This document shows, piece after piece, positions 44,258-54,689 of a stretch of DNA of 64,000 nt; within the stretch, counting starts at the first letter, position 1; each line of letters starts with the position of its first letter. The stretch is from an uncultured Rhodopila sp. Its GTDB lineage: Bacteria; Pseudomonadota; Alphaproteobacteria; Acetobacterales; Acetobacteraceae. The notes below the pieces were generated by a model that saw nothing but the letters and a program-made list of their open reading frames with translations, ran no database searches and was not told where the DNA came from. A program made the translations under genes and the position numbers. The stretch spans positions 26,724 to 90,723 of the forward strand of contig NZ_CAIWTY010000110.1 of NCBI RefSeq assembly GCF_903915725.1. The letters are read 5' to 3'.

Positions 44258-44620
44258 ATGGTTCAATTGCACACCGATAACATCTTCAAGTCGATGAAGG
44301 ACATGAAATTCGAGGAAACCATCTCGCATGAATGCGGGGTGACGATGAACGACAGCGTGGAAAGCCGGGCGATCGCCGAGGTGATGGCGGAAAAGCCCGG
44401 CATCCGGGTCACCTATTTGCCGGCGATGATCCGCATCGACGGGGAGGGCAAGATCGAATTCAAGATGCCGGAGATCAGTGAGGCGCTCGGGCGGGAGATG
44501 ACGCCGTATTTATTCGAAATCTGCACATCCACCCATTACGGCCGGATGGTGATGGTTGACGACGAGACCGTCGTGCTGTTCGGTGACATGACGGAAGCGC
44601 TTCAGTACATCGAATACTAA
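44258..44620 (+). CDS. prmD: Monooxygenase coupling/effector protein (MmoB/DmpM family)
   Basis: This 120-aa cofactorless effector protein regulates substrate access and electron flow in the hydroxylase. The core ESRAIAEVMAEKPGIRVTYL, then PAMIRIDGEGKIEF and the C-terminal YGRMVMVDDETVVLFGDM match the MmoB/DmpM fold. The N terminus is about 20 residues longer than in DmpM, as in the PrmD/MimD group. It lies 21 bp after prmC. Confidence 0.92.
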   Translation: MVQLHTDNIFKSMKDMKFEETISHECGVTMNDSVESRAIAEVMAEKPGIRVTYLPAMIRIDGEGKIEFKMPEISEALGREMTPYLFEICTSTHYGRMVMVDDETVVLFGDMTEALQYIEY

Positions 44621-44641
44621 ACCAGTCCGGAGGGAACAAAG

Positions 44642-45664
44642 ATGTATCGCACGCAAAGCGGCGAAGAGATTTTCATCATCGACGGCCACACCCATAACTG
44701 GAATGCCGCGAAGGAGAATATCAAGAACATCCATGGCCAGCAGTTCATCGACTGCTTCTACGGCTACCACTCGGTGCTCAGCCCGAAGGACCAGGTCTGG
44801 CCGAAAGAAAAATTCGACAATTACGGCGCCGAGCAGATGTATCGCGACCTGTTTGTCGATGGTCCTGATGACATGGCGATCGTGCAGTCCACCTATCTGA
44901 CGGATTTCTATAACACCGGCTTCAACACGATCGAGCGCAATGCGGAGATCAAGGCGCTTGCGCCTGACCGCGTCATCGTCAACGGGGCCTTTGATCCGCG
45001 GGACGGTGAGGCTGGCCTGGACGCGCTGGAAGCGGCGGCGGCAAAATACAAGCTCAAGGGCGTCAAGCTGTATACCGCGGAGTGGCGGGGCGACAGCCGC
45101 GGCTACAAGCTGACTGATCCGATGGCGTATAAGTATCTGGAGAAGGCGGAAAAGCTAGGTATCAAGAATATCCATATCCATAAGGGGCCGACGATCATTC
45201 CGCTGGATAAGGATGCGTTCGATGTGGCGGATGTGGATCATGTCGCGACGGATTTCCAGAACCTGAACTTTATTGTGGAGCATTGCGGCCTGCCGCGGCT
45301 GGATGATTTCTGCTGGATCGCGGTGCAGGAAACCAATGTCTATGGCGGCTTGGCGGTCGCGCTGCCGTTCATCCACTCGCGCCGGGATTATTTTACCAAT
45401 GTCATCTCCGAACTGCTGTTCTGGCTTGGGGAGGACAAGCTGCTGTTCGGCAGCGATTACGGGATCTGGACGCCGAAATGGCTGGTGGACCAGTTCATGG
45501 CGTTCGAATTGCCGGATGAAGTGAAGCAGGCCAAGGGCGTCGATCTGACGTTGCAGGCGAAGAAGAAGATCCTCGGGCTGAATGCGGCGCGGCTGTATGA
45601 CATCGACATCGAAGCGCAGAAGCAGAAGATTGCGGCGGGCGCGCGCGAGAAGGTCCACGCGTGA
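44642..45664 (+). CDS. Amidohydrolase-family protein of the monooxygenase operon
   Basis: This 340-aa TIM-barrel hydrolase/decarboxylase of the amidohydrolase-2 type opens FIIDGHTHNWN (His-x-His metal site). Later it has KNIHIHKGPTI, IVEHCGLPRLDDFCWIAVQE and LLFGSDYGIW (Asp). This gene is a regular companion of propane/ketone monooxygenases, but its reaction is unproven. It lies 21 bp after prmD and overlaps the next gene by 4 bp (GTGAG/TGA). Confidence 0.88.
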   Translation: MYRTQSGEEIFIIDGHTHNWNAAKENIKNIHGQQFIDCFYGYHSVLSPKDQVWPKEKFDNYGAEQMYRDLFVDGPDDMAIVQSTYLTDFYNTGFNTIERNAEIKALAPDRVIVNGAFDPRDGEAGLDALEAAAAKYKLKGVKLYTAEWRGDSRGYKLTDPMAYKYLEKAEKLGIKNIHIHKGPTIIPLDKDAFDVADVDHVATDFQNLNFIVEHCGLPRLDDFCWIAVQETNVYGGLAVALPFIHSRRDYFTNVISELLFWLGEDKLLFGSDYGIWTPKWLVDQFMAFELPDEVKQAKGVDLTLQAKKKILGLNAARLYDIDIEAQKQKIAAGAREKVHA

Positions 45665-46503
45665 GCCTGAACGAGACCGGGCGCGAGGCGGAGGTCCGCC
45701 GCGCGCTCGACCGCGTAACGGATCCGGAACTCGATGAACCGGTGACGGATCTGCGGTTCATCGATCGCCTGACGATATGGGGCGGCGCGGTATCGATCGG
45801 GTTCCGGCTGCCGACGTATTGGTGCGCCGCGAATTTCGCATTCCTGATGGCGGATGACATGCGGCGGGAAGTCGGCGCGCTGCCTTGGGTGAAGCATGTC
45901 GAGGTGACGCTGGGCGAGCACATGTACGCTGACAAGATCAACCACGGTCTGGCGCATGGGCTGTCGTTCCGGGATACGTTCGGGAATGATGCCAGCGCGG
46001 AACTGGATGAATTGCGCCGGACATTTCTGGTGAAGGCGTTCCAGCGGCGGCAGGAGGCGCTACTGCGGTATTTGCTGAAGTACCCGGCACCGCAAGGCGT
46101 GGATGGCGGGCCTGCGCCCGCCATGACGAAAGTGCAAAGGCCATCGCCGGCCATGACCGAAGGGGCGGCCCCGACGCGGGCCATGACACCCGAAACGCTT
46201 GTTGCGATGACGTTGCCGGCGCTTAAAGCGCTTCCCGTCGACCCGGAAGGCGACCAAATTCGCAGGCGCTATCTCGATCGCCGCCACATCTGTGCCGCCC
46301 CGGGCGAACCGCTGGCGTTCGTGGACGCGCAGGGTGAAGCCATCGGCGCGGAAAGCCTGCACGGCTATCTCCAGGCGCTCGGGCGCGTCACCATCAACGC
46401 CGAGTTCAACGGCGCGCTGTGCCGCGGCCTGCTCGCCGCCCGTTTCAACGAAGACGGCGAACCGTCACTGGCGGATTTCGCCCGCATGCCCGGGACCGCA
46501 TAA
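45661..46503 (+). CDS. MIP18/DUF59-family iron-sulfur assembly-like protein with repeat-derived insert
   Basis: The 280-aa product begins with a MIP18 (DUF59) domain at residues 5-95 (VRRALDRVTDPELDEPVTDL, with WCAANFAFLMADDMRREV carrying the Cys). A helical region follows to about 143. The segment 144-176 is encoded by a family B repeat half and further 30-bp units. Then comes a second region with RRYLDRRHICAAPGEPLAFV and a conserved-looking end. GTG 45661 overlaps the preceding stop. The 3' stop TAA shares its last base with the groEL ATG. It may help metallate the di-iron hydroxylase or the reductase cluster, but this is an inference from context. Confidence 0.8.
   Translation: MSLNETGREAEVRRALDRVTDPELDEPVTDLRFIDRLTIWGGAVSIGFRLPTYWCAANFAFLMADDMRREVGALPWVKHVEVTLGEHMYADKINHGLAHGLSFRDTFGNDASAELDELRRTFLVKAFQRRQEALLRYLLKYPAPQGVDGGPAPAMTKVQRPSPAMTEGAAPTRAMTPETLVAMTLPALKALPVDPEGDQIRRRYLDRRHICAAPGEPLAFVDAQGEAIGAESLHGYLQALGRVTINAEFNGALCRGLLAARFNEDGEPSLADFARMPGTA
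46094..46187 (+). repeat. Family B repeat half inside a CDS, plus 30-bp periodic units
   Basis: AAGGCGTGGATGGCGGGCCT and the following GCGCCCGCCATGACG are the right half of the family B palindrome seen at 31986 and 59180. CCATGAC then recurs at 46151 and 46181, exactly 30 bp apart, so the protein has PAMT/PAMT/RAMT every ten residues. The insertion keeps the reading frame. Confidence 0.85.
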
Positions 46504-48140
46504 TGCCGAAAATGATGCTGCACGACGACGCTGCGCGCAAAGCACTCGGCCGCGGCGTCGCGCAACTCGCCAAAGCCGTGCGCGGCACGCTCGGGCCGCG
46601 TGGCATGAATGCGATCATGGACCGCCCCGTCGGCACGCCAATTATTTCCCGCGACGGCGTCAGCATCGCCGCTGAAGTGGAACTGGAAGACCCGTTCGAG
46701 AACATGGGCGCGCAGGTGGTGCGCGAGGTCTCGATGAAGACCAACGAGGTCGTCGGCGACGGCACCACCACGGCGACCGTGCTCGCCGACGCCATGATCC
46801 AGCAGGGCCTCGCCGCGCTCGACTCCGGGGCCAACCCGGTCGAGCTGGTGCGTGGCCTGGAACTGGCCGTTGACCTCACCATTACGGCGCTGCAAGAGTC
46901 CGCCACGCCGCTGACCGGCAGCGAAGAACTCAAAGCCGTTGCGGTGATCGCCGCCAACGACGCCGCGCTCGGCGCGCTGGTGGCAGAGGCGCTGGAACGC
47001 GCCGGCCCCAACGGCATCGTCAGCGTCGAGTATGGCAGCACGGTCGAAACGACACTCGACATCGTTGACGGCATGGCGTTCGACCGCGGCTATCTGTCGC
47101 ACCACATGGTCACGGATGTGGAACGCATGCAGGTCGTGCTGGACAATCCGCACATTCTGATGACCGACCTGAAACTGCTGACGCAGGATGAGGTCGCGGC
47201 GATCCAGGCGGTCATTGCGGACACAAACCGTCCTCTGCTGATCATTGCGGAAGAAGTGGCCCCGGCCTGCGTCATCAGCCTGCTCGGCAGCCACGAAAAA
47301 GGCGGTCCGCGCGTCGCCGCGATCCATCCGCCCGACTACGGCCACTGGCGCAAGTCGATGCTGGAGGACCTGGCCATTGTCACCGGCGGCCGGGTGATCG
47401 CCCGCGATCTGGGTGGCAGGATCGAAAACATTACTCCGCGTGATCTCGGCTCCGCCAGGCAGCTGCGCATTTCGTCCAACCAGACAGTGATCAGCGCCGG
47501 GGGCGGCGATCCGGACGCGGTTGCAGCACGGCGCCAGCAGGTCGTGCGTCAGGTAGACCTCGCGCCGCCGAATATCGAGCGCGACAAGCTGGAGGAGCGG
47601 CTGGCGCGGTTGGCCGGCGGCACGGCGATGATCATGGCGGGCGGCGCCACGCCGGTGGAACAAAAGCGCCATGCCCAGTTGATCGAGGACGCCATCCACG
47701 CCGCGCGTGCCGCGGCCGAAGCCGGGATCGTTGCGGGCGGTGGCACCGCACTGCTGCAAATCGCCCCCGATCTGGACGACCTGATCGACCGCCTGTCCGG
47801 CTCCGAGCGGATGGGCGCGGCAATGTTGCGATCCGCTCTCGAACAGCCGCTGACGGCGATTGCGCTGAACTGCGGGCTGGATCCGGCAACGGTTGTGCAG
47901 CGGGTGAAGTCGTCACAACGCGGCTTCGGGCTGGATGCGCGTTCGGGGAAATTCGGCGACCTGATGGCGGCGGGCATTGTCGATCCGGTCAAGGTCAGCA
48001 TCACCGCGTTGCGCAACGCCGCCTCGGTCGCGGCGCTGATCCTGACGACGCAGACGCTGATCGCCAAGAAGCCGGAGTACAGCGATCCGACCGCGGGTGT
48101 GGCGCTGGGCGGGGGCGCGGAGAAATTGGGGCGCGCCTGA
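46503..48140 (+). CDS. groL: GroEL-like chaperonin paralogue of the monooxygenase operon
   Basis: This 545-aa Hsp60 has the family motifs VRGTLGPRGMNAIMD, ISRDGVSIAAEVELEDPFEN, the ATP-site GDGTTTATVLADAM and a late GIVAGGGTALLQ. It differs from housekeeping GroEL in its many substitutions and in lacking the Gly-Gly-Met tail (it ends GGGAEKLGRA). No groES accompanies it. ATG 46503 overlaps the previous stop by one base. Dedicated GroEL proteins are needed to fold related Mim/Prm hydroxylases when tested, so the same role is inferred here. Confidence 0.92.
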   Translation: MPKMMLHDDAARKALGRGVAQLAKAVRGTLGPRGMNAIMDRPVGTPIISRDGVSIAAEVELEDPFENMGAQVVREVSMKTNEVVGDGTTTATVLADAMIQQGLAALDSGANPVELVRGLELAVDLTITALQESATPLTGSEELKAVAVIAANDAALGALVAEALERAGPNGIVSVEYGSTVETTLDIVDGMAFDRGYLSHHMVTDVERMQVVLDNPHILMTDLKLLTQDEVAAIQAVIADTNRPLLIIAEEVAPACVISLLGSHEKGGPRVAAIHPPDYGHWRKSMLEDLAIVTGGRVIARDLGGRIENITPRDLGSARQLRISSNQTVISAGGGDPDAVAARRQQVVRQVDLAPPNIERDKLEERLARLAGGTAMIMAGGATPVEQKRHAQLIEDAIHAARAAAEAGIVAGGGTALLQIAPDLDDLIDRLSGSERMGAAMLRSALEQPLTAIALNCGLDPATVVQRVKSSQRGFGLDARSGKFGDLMAAGIVDPVKVSITALRNAASVAALILTTQTLIAKKPEYSDPTAGVALGGGAEKLGRA

Positions 48141-48221
48141 CGTTGAACCGCTGATCCGCGCATCACATATCGCTGAAACAGCCGCGCGCCAACAAGCGGC
48201 GTCACAGGGAGTTTCGGCACA

Positions 48222-50135
<1,914 letters not shown>

Positions 50136-50141
<6 letters not shown>

Positions 50142-50513
50142 GGCATCCGGCAAGCGCGACCAGGTGACGCTGCGGCAGAGCAGACCGAACAGGATGCAGC
50201 CCGTGGTGGTCAGTCCGCCCTGCCCGACCGTCACCGTCACCTCGTAGGTCCGGCCGCGTTTCGGATCATAGGCTGTTCCCGCAAGCCGGCTATCGGTTCG
50301 CGGCACGAGCTGCATGATCAGACGATCGCCGATGGCCTCTCCATCGCCAGGGTCCCTGATCCAGGTGTTGATGGCGCACATATCCTTGCCGCATGGCGCG
50401 ATCCGAACCCGGGCGTTGCCGTCGCCGCGCTGCCACACGCCGGTCGGGTCCGGTGCGGCGGAGGCGGGAAGTCCCGATGCAGAAATGCCGGCTGCGATAA
50501 ATATCGCCTTCAT
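50136..50513 (-). CDS. DUF2147 exported protein
   Basis: This 125-aa protein, counted from ATG 50513, begins with a signal peptide (MKAIFIAAGISASGLPASAA). The conserved DPTGVWQRGDGNARVRIAPC, CAINTWIRDPGDG, AYDPKRGRTYEVTVTV and TTTGCILFGLLCRSVTW blocks are the DUF2147 pattern. Cysteines in APCGKDMC and GCILFGLLC could pair in the periplasm. Its 3' end overlaps the convergent regulator gene by 6 bp. Function is unknown; starts at 50531 or 50546 are possible. Confidence 0.82.
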
Positions 50514-50641
50514 CAAGCTGTGCCGGGGCATGGCGCATCCTGTCAAACTGAAGATATTCTTGAATTACGCCGCGCGGCGCATGGCGGATCACCGATTGGC
50601 GGGTATAAGTCCGATTACATACCGCTTAAGGAACCGCGCCT

Positions 50642-51073
50642 GTGATCGTCTACGGCCTGACCTACCTTGCTACGGCAATCATTTTCCTCGGCATCGACGC
50701 GATCTGGCTGTCGGTGGCGGGTGGCCTGCTGTATCGGCCGCTGCTCGGTCCGCTGTTGCGGGATGATTTCGACCCGGCCGCGGCGGTTTTGTTCTACATC
50801 CTCTATATCGCCGGACTGCTGGTGTTCGCGATCACCCCGTCGATTCGCGACACCGGGTGGCGATCGGCGGCTATTCGCGGCGCCTTCTTCGGCCTCGTCG
50901 CCTATGCGACTTACGACCTGACCAACCAGGCGACGCTGAAGGGCTGGCCGGTGACGATCACGATCGCCGATTTGGTCTGGGGCACGACGCTTTCGGCGGT
51001 GGCGGCCACGCTGGGCCATGCCGTGGCGATCAGGCTGCGCCGTATCAGGTGGCTGGCGCCCTCCGGCGAGTAA
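50642..51073 (+). CDS. DUF2177 inner-membrane protein
   Basis: This 143-aa protein has four predicted helices (residues about 3-28, 45-65, 80-100 and 108-130) and the family signatures FLGIDAIWLSVAGGLLYRPL and ATYDLTNQATLKGWPVTITI. GTG is the start codon. Function is unknown. Confidence 0.85.
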   Translation: MIVYGLTYLATAIIFLGIDAIWLSVAGGLLYRPLLGPLLRDDFDPAAAVLFYILYIAGLLVFAITPSIRDTGWRSAAIRGAFFGLVAYATYDLTNQATLKGWPVTITIADLVWGTTLSAVAATLGHAVAIRLRRIRWLAPSGE

Positions 51074-51167
51074 GGCCCCCGCCCTGCCGGCAACGGCGCT
51101 GCTTGACAGGCTCCGGTATTACATGACGGTAATTCGCAATCGATCCCGACTTGTGGGGGTAAACGCG

Positions 51168-51572
51168 ATGGCCGTCGAGCTTCCGACCGACTACAAACCC
51201 TCGGAAACGGAGGAATTCCTGAACCCGAGGCAGCTCGAGTATTTCCGCCTGCGTCTGGAAAAGCTGCGCGCCGATCTATCGCAGGAGTTGTCGGTCATTT
51301 CTCACCCCAAGTCGGAGGAAGGCGGGCGTGAAGGCGATCAGGCCGATCAGGCGAGTGCCGAGACCGAAAGGGATTTGGAGCAGATCAACCGCGACCGGGT
51401 GCGCGTCCTGCTGCGGCAAACCGAGCAGGCCCTGGCCAGGCTGCAAAACGGCTCGTTCGGATACTGCGAGGATACCGGCGAGCCGATCGGCCTGAAACGG
51501 CTGATCGCTCAGCCGACGACGTCGCTGTCACTGGAAGCGCAGGAAGCGCGGGAGCGCAGGGCGGGAAGGTGA
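51168..51572 (+). CDS. dksA: DksA-family RNA-polymerase-binding regulator
   Basis: This 134-aa DksA/TraR protein has an N-terminal coiled coil (MNPRQ-like LNPRQLEYFRLRLEKL, to about residue 75). The zinc-finger region GYCEDTGEPIGLKRLIAQPT retains one Cys (CEDTGEPI) but not the four-Cys finger, as in the Cys-poor alphaproteobacterial paralogues. It should sit in the RNA-polymerase secondary channel with ppGpp. ATG 51168 follows GTGGGGGT; ATG 51123 is an alternative. Whether it substitutes for canonical DksA is unknown. Confidence 0.85.
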   Translation: MAVELPTDYKPSETEEFLNPRQLEYFRLRLEKLRADLSQELSVISHPKSEEGGREGDQADQASAETERDLEQINRDRVRVLLRQTEQALARLQNGSFGYCEDTGEPIGLKRLIAQPTTSLSLEAQEARERRAGR

Positions 51573-51581
51573 CCGCGGTCT

Positions 51582-52280
51582 TCACCGGGCGCAGGTGAGC
51601 AGCGGGCGGATTTGCGCGATTCGCTGCTCGATGACCGCGGCGCGCTGCCGCAGATACGGGGTTGGTGAGGCGGCGGACCACCCCAGCGGCTTCGGCAGGA
51701 CGCTGGCGAGTTGGGCTGCCTCCCGCGGCGAAAGCTCGGACGCAGGTTTGTGGAAGAATGACCGGGAGGCGGCCTCGGCGCCATAGATGCCGGGACCGAA
51801 CTCGACGATGTTCAGGTAGACCTCCAGAATCCGGCGCTTCGGCCAGAGCATGGCAATCTGCGGCGTCAGCCAGGCCTCGACGGCCTTGCGGACGGGGTCG
51901 CGGCCGGGCCACAGCAGCAGGTTCTTGGCGGTCTGCATGGTGATGGTGCTGGCGCCGCGCGGGCGCTCGCCGTCCTGCCAGGCCTCATATTGGCCGCGCA
52001 TGGCGGCGGCGTCGAAACCCCAGGCCTCCTGGCAGAACAGGTTGTCCTCGGAGGCGATGACGGAATCCGCCAGGGCGGGCGCGATCTGCTGGAGCGCAAC
52101 CCACTGCTTGTGCAGGCCGTAGCCTTCGATCAGGCGGATCGCCATCAACGGTGTCAGCGGTGGCGGGATGAAGCGGAACGCGGCAATCAGCGCCAGCGGG
52201 CCGGCCAGCGCAATCAGCACTGCAAGCAGGAGCCGGGACCGGAGCCGCCGGCGCGATCGGTTGGCGAACGGAAGTCTCAC
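51582..52280 (-). CDS. mtgA: Monofunctional peptidoglycan transglycosylase
   Basis: The 232-aa MtgA polymerises lipid II glycan strands at the membrane. It has one N-terminal helix (residues about 14-33) and a GT51 domain with SEDNLFCQEAWGFD (catalytic Glu), GASTITMQTAKNLLLWPGRD, KRRILEVYLNIVEFGPGIYG and AAQLASVLPKP. It converges with dksA. Confidence 0.94.
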   Translation of the reverse strand: MRLPFANRSRRRLRSRLLLAVLIALAGPLALIAAFRFIPPPLTPLMAIRLIEGYGLHKQWVALQQIAPALADSVIASEDNLFCQEAWGFDAAAMRGQYEAWQDGERPRGASTITMQTAKNLLLWPGRDPVRKAVEAWLTPQIAMLWPKRRILEVYLNIVEFGPGIYGAEAASRSFFHKPASELSPREAAQLASVLPKPLGWSAASPTPYLRQRAAVIEQRIAQIRPLLTCAR

Positions 52281-52361
52281 GGTTGGGCGATCCGGGCCTG
52301 CTTTGCGTCTGCGGGACCACCATTATACTGCCCGGCAGAAACAAAAAGGGGAGGCAGCGTC

Positions 52362-52774
52362 ATGACCAGCAGCGGCCGCGTCGTATTCAGCCGCATGGAT
52401 GAGGTTATCTTCGGCATGCCAGCCGCCAAGGCGGTAGCCGAATTGGCGCGCCGGGCGGAGGCGCGGCGAGTGTTTCTGATGGCCAGCGGCACGCTGGAGC
52501 GCGAGACCGGGGAGATCGGCTTGGTGCGGGAGGCGCTCGGCAACACATGCGCCGCGGTGTTCAACCGGATGCCGCCGCACACGCCGCGCAAGTCGGTCAT
52601 CGAGGCGGTGGAAATGGCGCGGGATGCTCGGGCCGACCTGATCGTGACGGTGGGTGGCGGCTCTGCCAAGGCGGTATCGCCGAGGCGGCGATGGCGACAC
52701 CCTGGGTGCCGCGCAATCCGCGTCCCATCGGCGGACCCGCGCAGGTGCGGGAGATTCTGGAGTTGGCTGCCTGA
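52362..52774 (+). pseudogene. Collapsed iron-type alcohol dehydrogenase / maleylacetate reductase
   Basis: From ATG 52362 (AAAAGGGGAGG upstream) the frame encodes the N-terminal NAD domain (SRMDEVIFGMPAAKAVAELA, IVTVGGGSAKAV) and then breaks at about 52675. In a second frame the C-terminal end follows at once (IAEAAMATPWVPRNPRPIGG, then QVREILELAA and TGA 52772). Some 240-260 residues, including the iron-binding His/Asp set, are missing. The deletion joins GGGS directly to the last 30 residues and shifts the frame, so no enzyme can form. Confidence 0.85.
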
Positions 52775-52848
52775 TCCGCGGCTATATCCACGCCTTTCGC
52801 CGCGTCAGGCATGCCGCCGCTTCGTCACGGTGCGCGGAGGCGCACCAT

Positions 52849-52908
52849 CCACGCCTTGCGGTGGCGATCGGGGCAAAGGCGTGGATGCCGACCTTCGTCG
52901 GCATGACG
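52849..52908. repeat. Palindromic repeat, family B, inverted copy
   Basis: CCACGCCTTGCGG opens the copy, and AAAGGCGTGGATGCCGACCT followed by TCGTCGGCATGACG closes it. The order of blocks is reversed relative to 31986. The 207-bp gap between the collapsed dehydrogenase and the flavin monooxygenase also holds a related ATCCACGCC box near 52788 and no gene. Confidence 0.78.
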
Positions 52909-52981
52909 AGGGGAAGCGGCGGCCACCGGGCGCCATTTTCACGCCTATGGACCTTCGCCTGCCATGTCGGCAGCCGATGGG

Positions 52982-54169
52982 CTAGTGGCTCGCGCCGTTC
53001 GGGGTGCGCGCGGCGGCCTCCTGCTGGTAGCGCTGGGTTGCGGCTTCGACCGCCTTCATGTGGATCTCGGCCAGTTCGGGACGGGCCGCGCGGGCGCGGG
53101 CGGCGGCGTCTTGCGTAGACATTTGCCCTTGCCAGCGCGGGAAAACATTGCGGGCGATCAGGTCGTAGCTTCTGCGTGTGGCATCGAAATTGGCCCAGTT
53201 ATGCGCCAGCATCAGGTAGGCGCCGAAACCGCCGTTAGATTGTTTCCACAGGCGATCTATTTGCGCGTTCACCATGTCGGGTGTACCGATCGCCCCGAAG
53301 CCGGAATCGTTTATGAAAGAGATCATTTCTTTGACGTTGGTTCCGGGCACCGACATTTGCGGGAATGCGGCGACGGCCTGGAGGTAATCGAACCAGTGCT
53401 CGATACCGAATTCCACGTCGCGGTAAGCCTGCTCCATTGTTTCGGCGCAGTGGACAAGGCCGACAAGACGCCATTTGTTGCGGTCTACCCGGGTCTTGTA
53501 GTGGGCGGCCTGGGCTTCCATCACGTCCCAATGCAGCGCCAGCGCATCGAAACCGGCAGCGGTGGTGGCGCCGATGGACAGCAGTCCGACGCCGTGCATG
53601 CCGGCGAGTTTCGGGCCGGTGGGTGAGGCGACGGCCGGCACGGCGATATCGAACAGCGGGTTTGAATAGGGGCGGAGATGCAACCGCGCTTCGTGCAGGT
53701 CCCATCGGTCATTCTTGAATGTGACGGGTTCCTCCGTCGTCAGCAGCTTCATGATCACGCCGAGGCCGTCTTCGAGCAAAAGTCTGGTCTGGCTCTGCGA
53801 AATGCCGATCATGATGCCATCGCTGGGGAGCGATCCGGGGCCGACGCCGAGCATGACACGGCCGCGGGTCAGGTGGTCGAGCTGGACGATCCGTTCCGCT
53901 ACCCAAAGGGGATTGTGGTAGCTGACGCTGACGACCCCGGTGCCGAGTTTGATCGTCCTGGTTCGTTGCGATGCCACCGCGATCATGATTTCCGGACTGG
54001 CGCTGATTTCGGTGCCGGCGGAGTGATGCTCACCGAACCAGGCTTCGTCGTAGCCGCAACGGTCGAGCCATTGAATGAGTTCGAGGTCCTGCTCCAGGGC
54101 GAGCGTCGGGTTGATGCCGGATTTGTGGAACGGTGCAAGAAAAATGCCGAAACGCATGCGATGGCCCAT
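52982..54169 (-). CDS. LLM-class flavin-dependent oxidoreductase
   Basis: This 395-aa bacterial luciferase-like monooxygenase uses FMNH2 and O2. It has MRFGIFLAPFHKSGINPTLA, WFGEHHSAGTEISASPEIMI, TIKLGTGVVSVSYHNPLWVA and the family RGRVMLGVGPGS block. The C terminus is helical and His/Lys-rich. ATG 54169 is used; Met5 is an alternative. The long frame to 54481 overlaps the divergent DUF35 gene and is not credible. It lies 107 bp from the DUF35/thiolase-like pair, which suggests a shared catabolic route. Confidence 0.88.
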   Translation of the reverse strand: MGHRMRFGIFLAPFHKSGINPTLALEQDLELIQWLDRCGYDEAWFGEHHSAGTEISASPEIMIAVASQRTRTIKLGTGVVSVSYHNPLWVAERIVQLDHLTRGRVMLGVGPGSLPSDGIMIGISQSQTRLLLEDGLGVIMKLLTTEEPVTFKNDRWDLHEARLHLRPYSNPLFDIAVPAVASPTGPKLAGMHGVGLLSIGATTAAGFDALALHWDVMEAQAAHYKTRVDRNKWRLVGLVHCAETMEQAYRDVEFGIEHWFDYLQAVAAFPQMSVPGTNVKEMISFINDSGFGAIGTPDMVNAQIDRLWKQSNGGFGAYLMLAHNWANFDATRRSYDLIARNVFPRWQGQMSTQDAAARARAARPELAEIHMKAVEAATQRYQQEAAARTPNGASH

Positions 54170-54275
54170 CTTGGATGTCTCCCGTTTTTTGAAGTCGGTG
54201 CAGCGTAGGGCCCCTGCCCTGCCCGTGACAAATTTCGATCCGGGACCTAGGCTGGGGGTCAGGGAGGCATCGTGC

Positions 54276-54683
54276 ATGGCGACAAAACCTGTTCCAATTC
54301 CGGACGAGACCAGTGCGCCGTTTTTCGACGGCGCGCGCAACGGACGGCTGATGCTGCAATATTGTTCCGCCTGCGCTCGCTGGAGCTTCCCGGTCCGCGA
54401 ACGCTGCCCGCATTGCTTCTCCGCTGCGCTTGAATGGCGCCAGGCGAGCGGCCGGGGCAGCCTGTATACTTTCACCATCATGCACCAGGTGATGAATCCC
54501 GGCTTTGCCTCGGCGGTGCCTTACAATATAGCCCAGATCGATCTTGCCGAGGGGGTCCGCATGACCTCCAACATCGTCGATGCGCCCAATGACGCCCTGC
54601 TTATCGGCATGCCGCTTGAAGCCGTGTTCGAAGAAGTCGGCGAAAACGTTTGTCTGCCGAAATTCCGTCCGGTTGCGGGGTGA
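54276..54683 (+). CDS. DUF35 OB-fold zinc-ribbon protein
   Basis: This 135-aa protein has a zinc ribbon at residues about 27-46 (CSACARWSFPVRERCPHC) and an OB fold behind it (GRGSLYTFTIMHQVMNPGF, YNIAQIDLAEGVRMTSNIVD). DUF35 proteins bind acyl-CoA and form complexes with thiolase-like enzymes. AGGGAGG is the ribosome-binding site. It is followed within 6 bp by the thiolase-like gene. Confidence 0.9.
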   Translation: MATKPVPIPDETSAPFFDGARNGRLMLQYCSACARWSFPVRERCPHCFSAALEWRQASGRGSLYTFTIMHQVMNPGFASAVPYNIAQIDLAEGVRMTSNIVDAPNDALLIGMPLEAVFEEVGENVCLPKFRPVAG

Positions 54684-54689
54684 ACTTGC

